A DNA stretch of 64,000 nt from Candidatus Neomicrothrix sp. UBA2517 (GTDB taxonomy: Bacteria; Actinomycetota; Acidimicrobiia; Acidimicrobiales; UBA8592). The DNA is taken from NCBI GenBank assembly GCA_002341185.1, contig DDNP01000027.1, positions 4,999 to 68,998 on the forward strand, given 5' to 3'. Under the pieces are notes generated by a model. That model was given only the letters and a program-made list of their open reading frames with translations, searched no databases and was not told the DNA's origin. Numbering within the stretch: the first letter of the stretch is position 1; every line of letters begins with the position of its first letter. Both the position numbers and the translations under genes were made by a program. Below, piece by piece: positions 1 to 9,292 of the stretch.

Positions 1-143
1 AATTTATAAATTTCGCCAAGCATGCCACGGTCCGCTCCGACGCGCTGATAATGAAACTCTTGAATCTCAAGGTCCAAACTTTCGCTCAGAAATGAATCAT
101 CTATTTCATTAATTGATAGTGGAAACGGTGGCAGTTTTAGCAC
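1..143 (-). CDS. Partial N-terminus of an APH/EcKinase-like phosphotransferase
   Basis: The 143 bases read as one open frame from a GTG (complement of 141-143) to the window edge, giving about 47 residues. The segment ends in a VGADRG-MLGEIYK stretch, which resembles the glycine-rich nucleotide-binding strand opening of aminoglycoside-phosphotransferase or ecdysteroid-kinase-like proteins. The start lies three bases past the stop of the sulfatase gene upstream on the same strand, so translation is probably coupled to it. No Shine-Dalgarno is obvious. The substrate cannot be told. The rest of the gene, including any HxD and DFE catalytic motifs, is outside the window, so the family call rests on a short N-terminus only. 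Confidence 0.5.
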   Translation of the reverse strand, partial: MLKLPPFPLSINEIDDSFLSESLDLEIQEFHYQRVGADRGMLGEIYK

Positions 144-146
144 GGC

Positions 147-1628
147 TTACAGAAGACTAGCGAACTCTTTAGATTCTGCCTCAAGAAGTCGACGATGCCA
201 TTCTTTCACACTGTCCCTTCTCGTTCGATCCATGGCAAGGTTGACAAGTTCTCCCGGGTCTTCAAAGAGATCGTAAAGTTCATGCTCTTGATCATCAAAG
301 TGGGAATCTGGGCCAAAGATCTTTTCATGAGCAATTGGGGTTCCTCGTGTGGTGCTTGACCCACCAACGCCATAATACCGAGAGTATTTGAAACGACCAT
401 CAAAGATTCCACGGCTCGCGTATCTAGTGTTTATAAGACCATCGTACCAAGCCCAATCTTGAGCAAAGAGAACATATTCTCTTCCGGTTTCATCTGGATT
501 AGACCAGATTGGAAGCATTGACTGGCCAGGTAAATTAGCTTCCTCTTTACTGATTCCCCCCAGTTCGCAGATTGTTGCAGCAAGGTCAACAGGGCTCATC
601 ATCGCATCGGAGACCGTACCGGATTTCGTTATTCCAGGTGCCACTACATAAAGGGGAATTCGCATAGTTTCTTCATAGTTCCATGGACCTTTTGAACGCA
701 GCCCATGCGACCCACACTGGTCCCCATGATCAGCAGTAAAAATAACAATTGTGTTATCCCATGATTTCGTATCATCAAGAGCATTCAAGATGAGCGACAA
801 GCTTTGGTCACTCATCTGATGCAACTTGAGATAGTAGTCAAGAAGACGTATCCATTTGCCATGGTCTTTGGGGTCTAGGTACCCATTTGACCGAGACATC
901 TCATTCATGAATCTCCGGTGAACGTCAGGTTTTGTATGCAAATCATCATGAAAATTCATTGGCAATTCTGTGAACCACTCTTCATATGGCAAATTGAACG
1001 CTGGTAGAGGGTCTTCGCGCCCCCAGTCATAAGTTGCGTACCTATCTTTTAATGCTTTTACTTGAGCAGCATTTTCTTGTTGGTACCAAGGTTGGTCCAT
1101 CGGAAACCACATAACGTCATGCGGGTTAACAAGACCTACTGAAAGAAACCAAGGCTGTGTCTCATTGCTTCGATCATGTATCCAGTCCGCAGCAGACCGA
1201 GCGATTGGTTCATCGAATTCAACTCCGCTTCCTGCTTGCCCCCAAAAGGCTTTGTCGTTACCTTCCCAGTCGCTGAAACCGTATGCGTCCATATCTGGGA
1301 ATGCATCAGGCGCCAAGTGCCATTTACCTTTGTAGCCCGTGTAATATCCTTTGTTCCGAAATAATTTCCCTAACGTTTGAGCATCAGTTGACAGTTCACC
1401 ATTGGCTGGCATTATGCAGTTTTCATTGACTCCATGCACAGGAAGATATTGCCCTGTAAATAGAGTCCCCCTCGCTGGAGAGCAAGGAGATGTATGAGTG
1501 TAATATCTAGTGAATTCAAGACCTTGATCCATTAGGCGTTGCCTTGCCGGAAGAGCAAATTCATCTGGAATCCAGTCTCGTTGTCGCTCTTGGTCTGAAA
1601 CAATTAAAAGAATGTTTGGTTCGTTCAT
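147..1628 (-). CDS. Sulfatase (formylglycine type)
   Basis: This 493-residue protein belongs to the type I sulfatase/alkaline phosphatase superfamily and would hydrolyse sulfate esters. The key motif is CSPAR at residue 49, where family members convert Cys to formylglycine using a separate formylglycine-generating enzyme that is not in this window. Metal ligands fit the pattern: Asp12 in the N-terminal VSDQ and the later FTADHGDQ. No signal peptide is seen, so it looks cytoplasmic. The SDQ form with a single Asp resembles choline-sulfatase or phosphonate-monoester-hydrolase-like members more than arylsulfatases, so the substrate is open. A TAGTTT hexamer ends seven bases before the ATG and could be a leaderless promoter. 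The partial phosphotransferase follows three bases after the stop. Confidence 0.88.
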   Translation of the reverse strand: MNEPNILLIVSDQERQRDWIPDEFALPARQRLMDQGLEFTRYYTHTSPCSPARGTLFTGQYLPVHGVNENCIMPANGELSTDAQTLGKLFRNKGYYTGYKGKWHLAPDAFPDMDAYGFSDWEGNDKAFWGQAGSGVEFDEPIARSAADWIHDRSNETQPWFLSVGLVNPHDVMWFPMDQPWYQQENAAQVKALKDRYATYDWGREDPLPAFNLPYEEWFTELPMNFHDDLHTKPDVHRRFMNEMSRSNGYLDPKDHGKWIRLLDYYLKLHQMSDQSLSLILNALDDTKSWDNTIVIFTADHGDQCGSHGLRSKGPWNYEETMRIPLYVVAPGITKSGTVSDAMMSPVDLAATICELGGISKEEANLPGQSMLPIWSNPDETGREYVLFAQDWAWYDGLINTRYASRGIFDGRFKYSRYYGVGGSSTTRGTPIAHEKIFGPDSHFDDQEHELYDLFEDPGELVNLAMDRTRRDSVKEWHRRLLEAESKEFASLL

Positions 1629-1769
1629 TTAATTAAAACTAGCAGTAAATACTTATTGATTGCATCTCTCAAACTAATTCTGAAACTATTTTGAACCTTT
1701 ATTAGATGAGAATTTTCCTGTCATTTATTTCTGAACTAAAACTGAACTCACTAAGACAAAGAAGAGACC

Positions 1770-3296
1770 ATGTTTGTACCACTGACTATAAAAGATCATC
1801 TTGAACGCGCCGACCTTGTATATGGAGACCGGATAGGAATCTTAGATGAACCAGATCAACCTGCCCTGCCCCTAGAAGACATGACATATGGGGAATTTGC
1901 GTTAAAAGCAAAAGCTATGGCAAAAGGGTTTGAGGGACTCGGTGTCGGTCAAAAAAGTCGGGTTGCGTTAGTTTCCCATAATGCTTCTCGAATGCTTACC
2001 TTCCTCTTTGGGACAACGGTATGGGGACGCATAGGGGTTCCGATTAACTTTCGACTTAATCAAGAAGAAATTAGCTACATTATTGAACATAGCGGCGCGG
2101 AAGTTTTGCTTGTTGACCCTGAATTAGAAGATGATCTTAAAGGGATCAAAGTAAAGCATTTCATTTCCTTAGGTAACGAATCTGACGAAATCCTATACAA
2201 AGCTGGAGAACCCTCCCTTTGGACTCCAGACGAAGATGCTACAGCCACAATTAATTACACCAGCGGCACAACGGCGAGACCCAAAGGTGTCGAAATGACG
2301 CATAGGATGTTGTGGACTAATGCTGCAATTTTTGGTTGGCAAACAGGTGTTAGCGATCGCGATGTCTACCTTCATACGCTTCCGATGTTTCACTGCAATG
2401 GTTGGGGAATGCCTTTTGCCTTAACTGCAATGGGCGTACCCCAAGTCGTTCTCCGAAAAGTAGATGGAAACGAAATACTAAAACGAATTGAGAAACATGG
2501 GGTCACATTATTATGTGGAGCTCCAGCAGTGGTAGTTGCAATCCTAGATGCAGCTGCAGAATGGGATGGCCCGATACCAGGAGCTGGGAAAACGAGAATT
2601 GTCGTCGCAGGGGCACCACCTCCAACTTCAATAATTGAAAGAATAGAAACTGAGCTGAATTGGGAATTTATCCAAATTTATGGGCTTACAGAAACAGCAC
2701 CGTTACTAACCATGTCACGAGGAAGGTCAGAATGGGATGAGCTATCAACAAATAAAAGAGCAAAGTTGCTAGGTCGTGCAGGAGCACCAGCCATTGGAGT
2801 ATCGCTTAAAGTTGCAGAAGATGGAGAGATATGCGCACGATCAAACCATGTTCTAAAAGGATATTGGAATCAACCAGAAGCCACAAGTGAAGCTATACGC
2901 GACGGGTGGTTCCATACTGGCGATGGTGGCTATATCGATGATGATAATTACGTCACGATCGCTGATCGGAAAAAAGATGTGATTATTTCCGGAGGCGAGA
3001 ATATTTCTTCAATAGAGGTAGAAGATGTCTTATTTGCGCATGAACAAGTAACTGAAGTAGCTGTTATAGGTGTTCCAGATGAGAAATGGGGAGAGACAGT
3101 AAAAGCCCTAGTCGTTGTTGAAGGTGATATTTTAGAAGAAGAACTCATAGCGTTTTGTCGAGAGAAACTAGCTCATTACAAATGTCCAACCACAATCGAA
3201 TTTCGAAATGAACTGTCAAGAACCGCCACTGGGAAACTTCAGAAGTATAAGCTACGTGCCCCCTATTGGGATGGTCACGAGAAACAAGTAAATTAA
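1770..3296 (+). CDS. Long/medium-chain acyl-CoA synthetase (AMP-binding)
   Basis: This 508-residue ANL-superfamily ligase activates a carboxylic acid to its CoA thioester through an acyl-adenylate. It shows the P-loop-like YTSGTTARPKG (near residue 163), an adenylate-binding QIYGLTE, the TGD and ADRKKD hinge region, GGENIS, and the C-terminal RTATGK with the catalytic Lys. Size and motifs fit the fatty-acyl-CoA synthetase FadD-like group. The start ATG follows a purine-rich AAAGAAGAG. The gene is divergent from the sulfatase across 141 bp and is followed by a SnoaL-like gene 12 bp downstream, probably in one operon. The acid substrate cannot be read from sequence. Confidence 0.9.
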   Translation: MFVPLTIKDHLERADLVYGDRIGILDEPDQPALPLEDMTYGEFALKAKAMAKGFEGLGVGQKSRVALVSHNASRMLTFLFGTTVWGRIGVPINFRLNQEEISYIIEHSGAEVLLVDPELEDDLKGIKVKHFISLGNESDEILYKAGEPSLWTPDEDATATINYTSGTTARPKGVEMTHRMLWTNAAIFGWQTGVSDRDVYLHTLPMFHCNGWGMPFALTAMGVPQVVLRKVDGNEILKRIEKHGVTLLCGAPAVVVAILDAAAEWDGPIPGAGKTRIVVAGAPPPTSIIERIETELNWEFIQIYGLTETAPLLTMSRGRSEWDELSTNKRAKLLGRAGAPAIGVSLKVAEDGEICARSNHVLKGYWNQPEATSEAIRDGWFHTGDGGYIDDDNYVTIADRKKDVIISGGENISSIEVEDVLFAHEQVTEVAVIGVPDEKWGETVKALVVVEGDILEEELIAFCREKLAHYKCPTTIEFRNELSRTATGKLQKYKLRAPYWDGHEKQVN

Positions 3297-3308
3297 CTCA
3301 GGAGAGAT

Positions 3309-3662
3309 ATGGATGCTGAAGCTTACAACGTAATAAAAAAATTTTGGGAGAACCAAGACTCTGGAGACTACACAACCACAGAGCACTTATTTGCTGAAGA
3401 TGCCCTCTTCGTTGACCCTGTTTACGGAACCTTTCAAGGAAGAGAACAGATAGGAGCATTTCTTCTTAAAATGAACCAAGCAGTAACCTCAATCAATGGA
3501 GTATTCCGGTTAGAGAAATTATCAGGTAATGAAACAACGGCTTGGGCTCAATGGTCATTCACCTCAGACCATGGGTACCGCGAAGGTGTAGGAGTTTATG
3601 AAGTGTCGAATGGCGAAATTACCTACTATCGCGACTACATGAATGAGTCTTCTGGGGATTAG
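3309..3662 (+). CDS. SnoaL/NTF2-like small protein
   Basis: A 117-residue protein of the nuclear transport factor 2-like cone fold, SnoaL-type. The visible pattern is an N-terminal helix pair, then FAEDALFVDP followed by GREQIGAFL, and a C-terminal beta part ending YEVSNGEITYYRDYM, all typical of SnoaL and limonene-epoxide-hydrolase-like domains. Such proteins act as small cyclases, isomerases, hydrolases or hydratases. The ATG is preceded by AGGAGAG with good spacing. It lies 12 bp after the acyl-CoA synthetase, so it may act on the same CoA ester pathway, which is inference. It ends five bases from the convergent MFS gene. Confidence 0.75.
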   Translation: MDAEAYNVIKKFWENQDSGDYTTTEHLFAEDALFVDPVYGTFQGREQIGAFLLKMNQAVTSINGVFRLEKLSGNETTAWAQWSFTSDHGYREGVGVYEVSNGEITYYRDYMNESSGD

Positions 3663-3667
3663 GTCCG

Positions 3668-4906
3668 CTAATCTGAGAGAATTTCCTCACCGATGACTGG
3701 TCCTGGTTTCAACCTAAAGAACGCGCCAAGTACCATAGCGAATGCAGCTCCGAAATAAAGAACAGCTGACAACGAGGTTGCATCTACAAGAGGCCCTGCA
3801 ATCAGATTTCCGAATGGGACGGTCCCACCAAATGACAAAACCCAAATAGCTGCTACTCTGCCACGTATATTTTCGTCAACATGTTCTTGCCAATACGTGC
3901 TTAGCGTTGTCGGGAGAATCAAATAGAACAATCCAACAAAGAAGATAGCGAAGTATCCGATAGTTATTGAGCGCAGGAAGACAAGCCATGCAAGGGTTAA
4001 TCCAAACCCAATACAAGACAACCTTATGAGGATATTGCGCCGGGCTTGAAGTAATACAGTGCCTACAAGTGAAGCTCCAAATAACGCCCCAAAGCCAAAC
4101 ATCGCATAAAACCAGCCGTACTGAGTGCTCTTTGCATCTATACCCATATTCACTTCGGCAATTGCGGGTAATTGTCCGATAAATGGCAAGCAGAAAAAAG
4201 AAAAGAGGGACATAAGAGTCAAAGGTCGCCCTACTTGTGGAGCCTTGAATGCTATTCGGAAACCTCCAAAGAGGCGATCCCGTAAATTCCTAGGTTCTGC
4301 AGAAGCAGGCGGAATAGTTGTGAGGACTATTGCAACTAGAACGAAGAGATATGTTACAGCATTTAAGCTAAAGACCTCAGCGAAACCAAACCTACTAGTT
4401 AACCACCCTCCCAATGCTGGGCCGATAACACGAGCTCCGTTCATTGACATTGAATTCAACGCGACCGCAGCTTGTAAGTTCTTTTTTCCAGCTAATTCAG
4501 GAATTACAGATGTGAAAGCTGGCGCATACACTCCTTGACCCAACCCAATGATGAATACTATTACCAATAAAGAGTTCTGACTTATTTCTCCATCAGCAAC
4601 GTTCACAGCTAAGACTACTGTCCAGACAAGTTGCCAAATTTGGGTTAAAAAAAGGATTTTGCGTCTATTGCCTGTATCAGCGAGAGAACCCCCAACCAAG
4701 CTCAGCAAAGCAAGAGGTCCAAGGTTCGCAAAGATTATCGCTCCTAAATATCCGCTTGAACCACTAATTTCCCAAGCGAGAACTCCTAGTGCCGCAGCTT
4801 GCATCCACCGCCCGATGCCAGAGAGAAAAGACCCAATATAGAGTCTCCTGAAGGCAGGGATCGCAAGAGCATCACGTGTTGTTCCTCTTTCGGGGGTGTC
4901 AGGCAT
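3668..4906 (-). CDS. MFS transporter (MFS_3/EntS-like)
   Basis: A 412-residue major facilitator protein with about 12 hydrophobic segments. The N-terminus (TTRDALAIPAFRRLYIGSF, then GIGRWMQ and LAWEISGSS) is typical of the MFS_3 group, which includes the enterobactin exporter EntS. The loop motif GSLADTGNRRKIL after TM2 is the canonical MFS signature. The position at the end of the esterase, F420 oxidoreductase and SDR run suggests export or uptake of the compound that operon handles; a 78-bp gap separates it from the SDR, so it could also have its own promoter. Substrate unknown. Confidence 0.82.
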   Translation of the reverse strand: MPDTPERGTTRDALAIPAFRRLYIGSFLSGIGRWMQAAALGVLAWEISGSSGYLGAIIFANLGPLALLSLVGGSLADTGNRRKILFLTQIWQLVWTVVLAVNVADGEISQNSLLVIVFIIGLGQGVYAPAFTSVIPELAGKKNLQAAVALNSMSMNGARVIGPALGGWLTSRFGFAEVFSLNAVTYLFVLVAIVLTTIPPASAEPRNLRDRLFGGFRIAFKAPQVGRPLTLMSLFSFFCLPFIGQLPAIAEVNMGIDAKSTQYGWFYAMFGFGALFGASLVGTVLLQARRNILIRLSCIGFGLTLAWLVFLRSITIGYFAIFFVGLFYLILPTTLSTYWQEHVDENIRGRVAAIWVLSFGGTVPFGNLIAGPLVDATSLSAVLYFGAAFAMVLGAFFRLKPGPVIGEEILSD

Positions 4907-4984
4907 AGGTTCCCACAGTAGGGGAAACGCAACTCAAACCTTGAGAAGCATGGAAAATAGTTATTGTGATTACAGTCACAAGAT

Positions 4985-5743
4985 TCAGAAAATTGTGTAC
5001 CCTCCGTCAACGCAAACCTGTTGTCCCGTATGAAATGTTTGTGAGGGATCAGCGAGGAAAGCTCCTACTTCTCTAAATTCTTTCGGATCAGCCCAACGAC
5101 GAACAGGAGTTCTTCTGGTAGTAACTTCACGAAATTTATCGTTCTCAAAAGCGGGACTGGCTAACTCCGTCACTGTCCAACCAGGTAACAAGCAGTTAAC
5201 TCTTATTTCGTAACGTGCCAAACTAACAGCGAGGGCACGGACCAGGCCGGTTACAGCTGTTTTAGCAGTTCCATATGCTTCATTACCACCAGCACCATGT
5301 ATCGCTGATGTCGATGAAACAGCAACAAGGCTACCTCCGGAACCCTGAGAGATAAGTTGCTTTGCAGCTTCTCTAAGGCAAATAAACACTCCGTCAAGAT
5401 TCACTGACATCACTTGACGCCATTGCTCCAGTGAAGTGTCCATGAACCGAGAACCTGTCCCCGCACGTCCTGCGTTGGCAAATAAACCATCAATTCGTCC
5501 GAAGTCTTTTACCGTTGATGCGAGAGTTCTCACAACATTTTCTTCATTGCTGACATCGCAAATATAGGAGTTTGCTTCAATTCCTAAATCCTTAAGGAAA
5601 TTAACTGCATGCTTATTTTTTGTTTCATTCCTAGCCCATATAGCTACTGCACCACCAGCTTCAGCTATACCTTCAGCCAAGCCAAGTCCTATGCCTCCGT
5701 TTCCTCCGGTAATAACGAAAACTTTTTCTGACAGGTCAGGCAT
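4985..5743 (-). CDS. SDR family oxidoreductase
   Basis: A 252-residue classical short-chain dehydrogenase/reductase using NAD(P)H. It has the TGGNGGIG nucleotide-binding motif near residue 13, NAGRAG, the catalytic Ser in VAVSSTS, and YGTAK with the catalytic Tyr and Lys near residue 157, followed by the CLLPGW segment and the C-terminal VDGGY. Its ATG overlaps the end of the F420-dependent oxidoreductase gene by eight bases, which indicates translational coupling in an operon. Substrate unknown; neighbours suggest a small alcohol or ketone produced from ester cleavage. Confidence 0.9.
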   Translation of the reverse strand: MPDLSEKVFVITGGNGGIGLGLAEGIAEAGGAVAIWARNETKNKHAVNFLKDLGIEANSYICDVSNEENVVRTLASTVKDFGRIDGLFANAGRAGTGSRFMDTSLEQWRQVMSVNLDGVFICLREAAKQLISQGSGGSLVAVSSTSAIHGAGGNEAYGTAKTAVTGLVRALAVSLARYEIRVNCLLPGWTVTELASPAFENDKFREVTTRRTPVRRWADPKEFREVGAFLADPSQTFHTGQQVCVDGGYTIF

Positions 5744-6680
5744 TTCCCTCTACTTCATTAAATTCATCTAATAATTCAGCGAGTAACGTGACATGATCCA
5801 AATCATCTTCATCTAGCACCTGAAAATAGATTCGGCTGACACCCATCTGCTGAAAAGAACGTATGCGTTCTCGAGCCTCATCTAGAGTTCCGGCAACTCC
5901 ATTTTCTCTTAACTCAGCAAGATCTCGACCAATGTTTCCAGAGCGTTTCTCTAATTCACTCTCGGATGTTCCGATACATAAAACTTGAGCAACTGAAAAG
6001 ACCATACTGTTAGTATCTCGCCCAATATTTTCACAAGCTTGCTTCACCCGGACAGCTTGTAATTCAAAATCAGTTGGTGAGCTGAAAGGTAAATTAAATT
6101 CGCTAGCAAATCTTGCAGCTAAATTCGGAGTGCGTTTCGGTCCACCCCCTCCAACAATAATTGGGATTCCAGACTTTTGTGAGGCTTTTGGCAATGCAGG
6201 GCAATCTTTTAGTGATGCTGTTTTCCCTTCATAGCTAAATGTTGAAGCAGATGATGTTGTTCGAAATAATTCGAGAATGGAGAGTTGATCTTCCATACGA
6301 TCAAAACGTTCTTTCAAGGGTGGAAAATCAATACCCAACGCCTCGTGTTCACGGTCAAACCATCCTGCTCCGACACCAAGTTCAAGTCTTCCCGAGGACA
6401 TCTGATCTATTTCGGCTGCAATAACTGCAAGTCGACCAGGTTGTCTAAAAGTAGATGAGCATACGAGTGTCCCGAGACGTAAACGATTAGTGTCTCGAGC
6501 TAAGCCAGCCAAAGTTGTCATAGCATCTGTCGGGCCTAGTCTCGGATCAATCCCCATAGCGTGGTAGTGATCACTAACAAAGAAGCCGTCAAACCCTAAA
6601 GCTTCAGAGTGAATCGCAAGTCGTGAAAGGCGTTCGTAGCCGGCTCCTTGTTGCGGTTCTGTGAAAATTCGAAAATCCAT
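5736..6680 (-). CDS. LLM-class F420-dependent oxidoreductase
   Basis: A 314-residue luciferase-like monooxygenase-fold protein. Typical elements are the ALGFDGFFVSDHY strand-helix near residue 28, LGTLVCSSTFRQPG, the SGRLELGVGAGW signature around residue 97 and PIIVGGGG in the phosphate-binding region. In actinobacteria this subfamily normally uses cofactor F420 rather than FMN. It sits 16 bp downstream of an esterase gene and overlaps an SDR by eight bases. Three such proteins occur in this window. The substrate is not predictable; reduction or oxidation of an enone or secondary alcohol is common in the family. Confidence 0.87.
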   Translation of the reverse strand: MDFRIFTEPQQGAGYERLSRLAIHSEALGFDGFFVSDHYHAMGIDPRLGPTDAMTTLAGLARDTNRLRLGTLVCSSTFRQPGRLAVIAAEIDQMSSGRLELGVGAGWFDREHEALGIDFPPLKERFDRMEDQLSILELFRTTSSASTFSYEGKTASLKDCPALPKASQKSGIPIIVGGGGPKRTPNLAARFASEFNLPFSSPTDFELQAVRVKQACENIGRDTNSMVFSVAQVLCIGTSESELEKRSGNIGRDLAELRENGVAGTLDEARERIRSFQQMGVSRIYFQVLDEDDLDHVTLLAELLDEFNEVEGNA

Positions 6681-6696
6681 ATTTAACCTTCTACCT

Positions 6697-7665
6697 TCAA
6701 GAGGAAGGATTCAGCGCAGTTTCAATCGCAGCAGTTTGATCTTTTGCCCATCTTATTGAAAGTTCAGACTCTGCCACAAAGCCGTTACTTCCATGAAAGG
6801 CTCCCGGGTATACATGAAGTTCTACGGGAACACCTGCTTGTGACAAACGTGCAGCATAGTCAATATCTTCATCAACAAAAATATCAAGGGTTCCAACATT
6901 AATGTAGGTGGGAGGAAGACCGGAAAGATCTTCGGCTGTGCTTGGAGATCCATATGCAGGAACAGGATCGATGTCATTCAGGTATGCTTTCCAAGCAATA
7001 ATATTTGCCTCCCTATTCCAAACCCTAGTATCAGAAGTCCCATAGCTACTGGGGGTTACATTTCTGTGATCAAGCATAGGGAAGACAAGCAATTGGAATA
7101 TGAGATTCGGACCACCCTTGTCTCGAGCCATCAAAGTCGTTCCTGCAGCAAGCCCACCTCCAGCTGAGGCACCTCCTATTGCAATACGATCTTGAGAAAT
7201 CCCCAGTTCGTCAGCACTATTGTGCATCCAAGACAATGCCGAATAACAATCATGGATTTGAGCAGGATACGGGTGTTCTGGAGCAAGTCGATACTCAACG
7301 GAAACAACCACACAGTTGTGATTTATCGCCATTGATGCGCATACATCATCATCCATATCAATTGATCCTAAAACCATTCCGCCCCCATGAATCCACAACA
7401 GCCCAGGTGCTTCGGAAGGAAGTTCCTTCGGAGTATAAGTTCTTACCAAAACATCTGGGTCACCATTCAATCCAGGAACATTAATATCTTTTATTAGAAT
7501 ATTCTCAGGAGTTTCAGGTGCGGGCATTTGCCCCATCAATGCATCAAGTCCAGCTCTGGTCACTGAAATATCTGTAAGGTCGAGTAACTTTTCTGGAAGT
7601 ACACTCAAAACAGCTCTGTGCATTTCGTCTAGCTCGGTATCAAAATTAAACTTTCTACCTGTCAT
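6697..7665 (-). CDS. Alpha/beta hydrolase, HSL-type esterase
   Basis: A 322-residue hormone-sensitive-lipase-family esterase. The oxyanion-hole HGGG lies in WIHGGGMVLG, the nucleophile Ser in GGASAGGG, the Asp in VGTLDIFVDE and the His in YPGAFHGS, so the whole catalytic set is present. I place the start at the ATG at 7663-7665 because a strong GGGGAG lies seven bases ahead of it; a longer frame upstream to 7698 lacks one. It is the first gene of a minus-strand operon with an F420 oxidoreductase, an SDR and an MFS transporter. It is divergent from the cytochrome/monooxygenase lipoprotein across 72 bp. Cytoplasmic, no signal peptide. Confidence 0.88.
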   Translation of the reverse strand: MTGRKFNFDTELDEMHRAVLSVLPEKLLDLTDISVTRAGLDALMGQMPAPETPENILIKDINVPGLNGDPDVLVRTYTPKELPSEAPGLLWIHGGGMVLGSIDMDDDVCASMAINHNCVVVSVEYRLAPEHPYPAQIHDCYSALSWMHNSADELGISQDRIAIGGASAGGGLAAGTTLMARDKGGPNLIFQLLVFPMLDHRNVTPSSYGTSDTRVWNREANIIAWKAYLNDIDPVPAYGSPSTAEDLSGLPPTYINVGTLDIFVDEDIDYAARLSQAGVPVELHVYPGAFHGSNGFVAESELSIRWAKDQTAAIETALNPSS

Positions 7666-7737
7666 AAAATCTCCCCTTTCTTGCATGATAGGCATCAACT
7701 ACTATTACGTCTATAACAGGAAGAAGATCTATCAGCA

Positions 7738-9288
7738 ATGCAAGGCATAACATTCAAAGCTTCCACTATTGTGACTGCTACGTATTTGATGCTCTTGCTT
7801 TTATCGGGGTGTTCACAAGATAGCCCCAAGACAGCGCAGCCTAACGATCCCACTGAAAACACTGTGGAAGTAGAAAAAGCGGATAAACAGGAAGGAAATA
7901 TAGTTGAATCCCAAGAGTCCCTAAAAGAAAAGCATCTGGTACCCGAACAAATTAGCTTTGAAACTGAAGTACTTCCCGTGCTTGAAAACAATTGCGTTCT
8001 ATGTCACGCTTCGGGTACTGCAGGAGCATTTCATATGGAGCTTAGTACAGCTTCCGATGCCGCCGTGTACGCCTTTGCAATAGGTCGGTTAGTTGAAAGT
8101 GGAGATATGCCTCCTTGGCCAGCTTCAAAAAAATCTCCTCAATTTATAGGAGACCATTCAATAACCTCAGATCAAAAGGAAGCTGTACTGAAGTGGGCTA
8201 ACCAAGGAGGGCCTATTGACGTGGAGCCCAATAGAGAAATAATCTCTCAAAGACCAGTCATGACAATCAACGACCCTGACTTGGTTGTGACTTCAACGAA
8301 TGGCCCTTATCAGGGATCCACAGACACGTTAGACGATTATCGATGCATAATTTTTGATCCAGAGGTTGAAGAAAATAAGTGGGTTCTTGCTTCCCACTTC
8401 GTCCCAGACAAAGTAGAAGTCGTGCACCATGGAATTTTTACTTTAGTCTCAAGCGAGTATCGAGCTCAGGCTGAAAGACTTGACCAAGCAGACCCCGGTG
8501 TAGGTTGGTCGTGTTATGGAGGAAATGGACTAAGGGAGCAAACTGATGGGTACAAATTTGGGTTCGGAGGTTGGGCTCCTGGAGATCCGCCAGAGATAAG
8601 CCCGGAAGGGTATGGAGTTCCGCTTAGGCCCGGTGATTTCCTGATTATTCAACTACATTATCATTTTGACTATTCAGCACCGCCGGATTTATCTAAAATG
8701 CTTTTTGATTTTGCGAGTACAGAGCAAATAGAAGCGAACGGTGGATCTTTTAAGACTTTAACCGGACAACTTTTCAGAGGGCCTGCTGAAATTCCTTGCT
8801 ACGAGGGTGACCAAAATCCCCTATGCGATCGAGATACAGCAATCAAAAGGACAGCGGAGCTATATGGAGACATTGGTTACGCTTCCAACTTCTTCAATCG
8901 TGAATGTGGTTTTACCCCTGAAGACTATGCTCACATGACTGATGGAACAGCCATGTCTTCGTGCGATATTCCAGTTGCTGCGACCGGAAAAATTGTAAGC
9001 GTAACTGGTCATATGCATGAACTGGGATTAAGTATACGTTTAACATTAAATCCAGATACGGAAAATGAACGCATACTTCTAGACATCCCTGATTGGGACT
9101 TCCAATGGCAATTTAACTACCATCCCGTCGAGAGCATAATGCTTAAAGCCGGAGACATAATCCGCGTTGATTGCGCTTGGAACCGGGAACGTGCCCCATA
9201 CGAGGCCGTAGGATATATCTTATGGTCTTTGGGAACCGGTGATGAAATGTGCTACTCGGGTATTACAACAGCACCATCCTACGACTGA
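7738..9288 (+). CDS. Lipoprotein: c-type cytochrome fused to PHM-like copper monooxygenase
   Basis: A 516-residue exported lipoprotein. The signal peptide ends in the lipobox LLSGC (Cys25), followed by a low-complexity acidic linker of about 45 residues. A heme c site CVLCH lies at residues 86-90, with a GDMPPWP segment that could supply the axial Met. The C-terminal two-thirds carries the ligands of the type II ascorbate-dependent copper monooxygenase fold: VHHG for the CuA-type site, LHYHFD as the HxH pair, GHMHELG, and a late Met in GDEMCYSG. In PHM and dopamine beta-monooxygenase these bind two coppers. The heme domain could pass electrons to copper, replacing ascorbate; this is inference. 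Substrate unknown. Located outside the cell membrane. Confidence 0.8.
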   Translation: MQGITFKASTIVTATYLMLLLLSGCSQDSPKTAQPNDPTENTVEVEKADKQEGNIVESQESLKEKHLVPEQISFETEVLPVLENNCVLCHASGTAGAFHMELSTASDAAVYAFAIGRLVESGDMPPWPASKKSPQFIGDHSITSDQKEAVLKWANQGGPIDVEPNREIISQRPVMTINDPDLVVTSTNGPYQGSTDTLDDYRCIIFDPEVEENKWVLASHFVPDKVEVVHHGIFTLVSSEYRAQAERLDQADPGVGWSCYGGNGLREQTDGYKFGFGGWAPGDPPEISPEGYGVPLRPGDFLIIQLHYHFDYSAPPDLSKMLFDFASTEQIEANGGSFKTLTGQLFRGPAEIPCYEGDQNPLCDRDTAIKRTAELYGDIGYASNFFNRECGFTPEDYAHMTDGTAMSSCDIPVAATGKIVSVTGHMHELGLSIRLTLNPDTENERILLDIPDWDFQWQFNYHPVESIMLKAGDIIRVDCAWNRERAPYEAVGYILWSLGTGDEMCYSGITTAPSYD

Positions 9289-9292
9289 CCTA

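Noticed and set aside
4125..4538. Long plus-strand open frame opposite the MFS gene
   Set aside because: It is a complement-strand shadow of the MFS coding sequence with no ribosome site and low-complexity composition.
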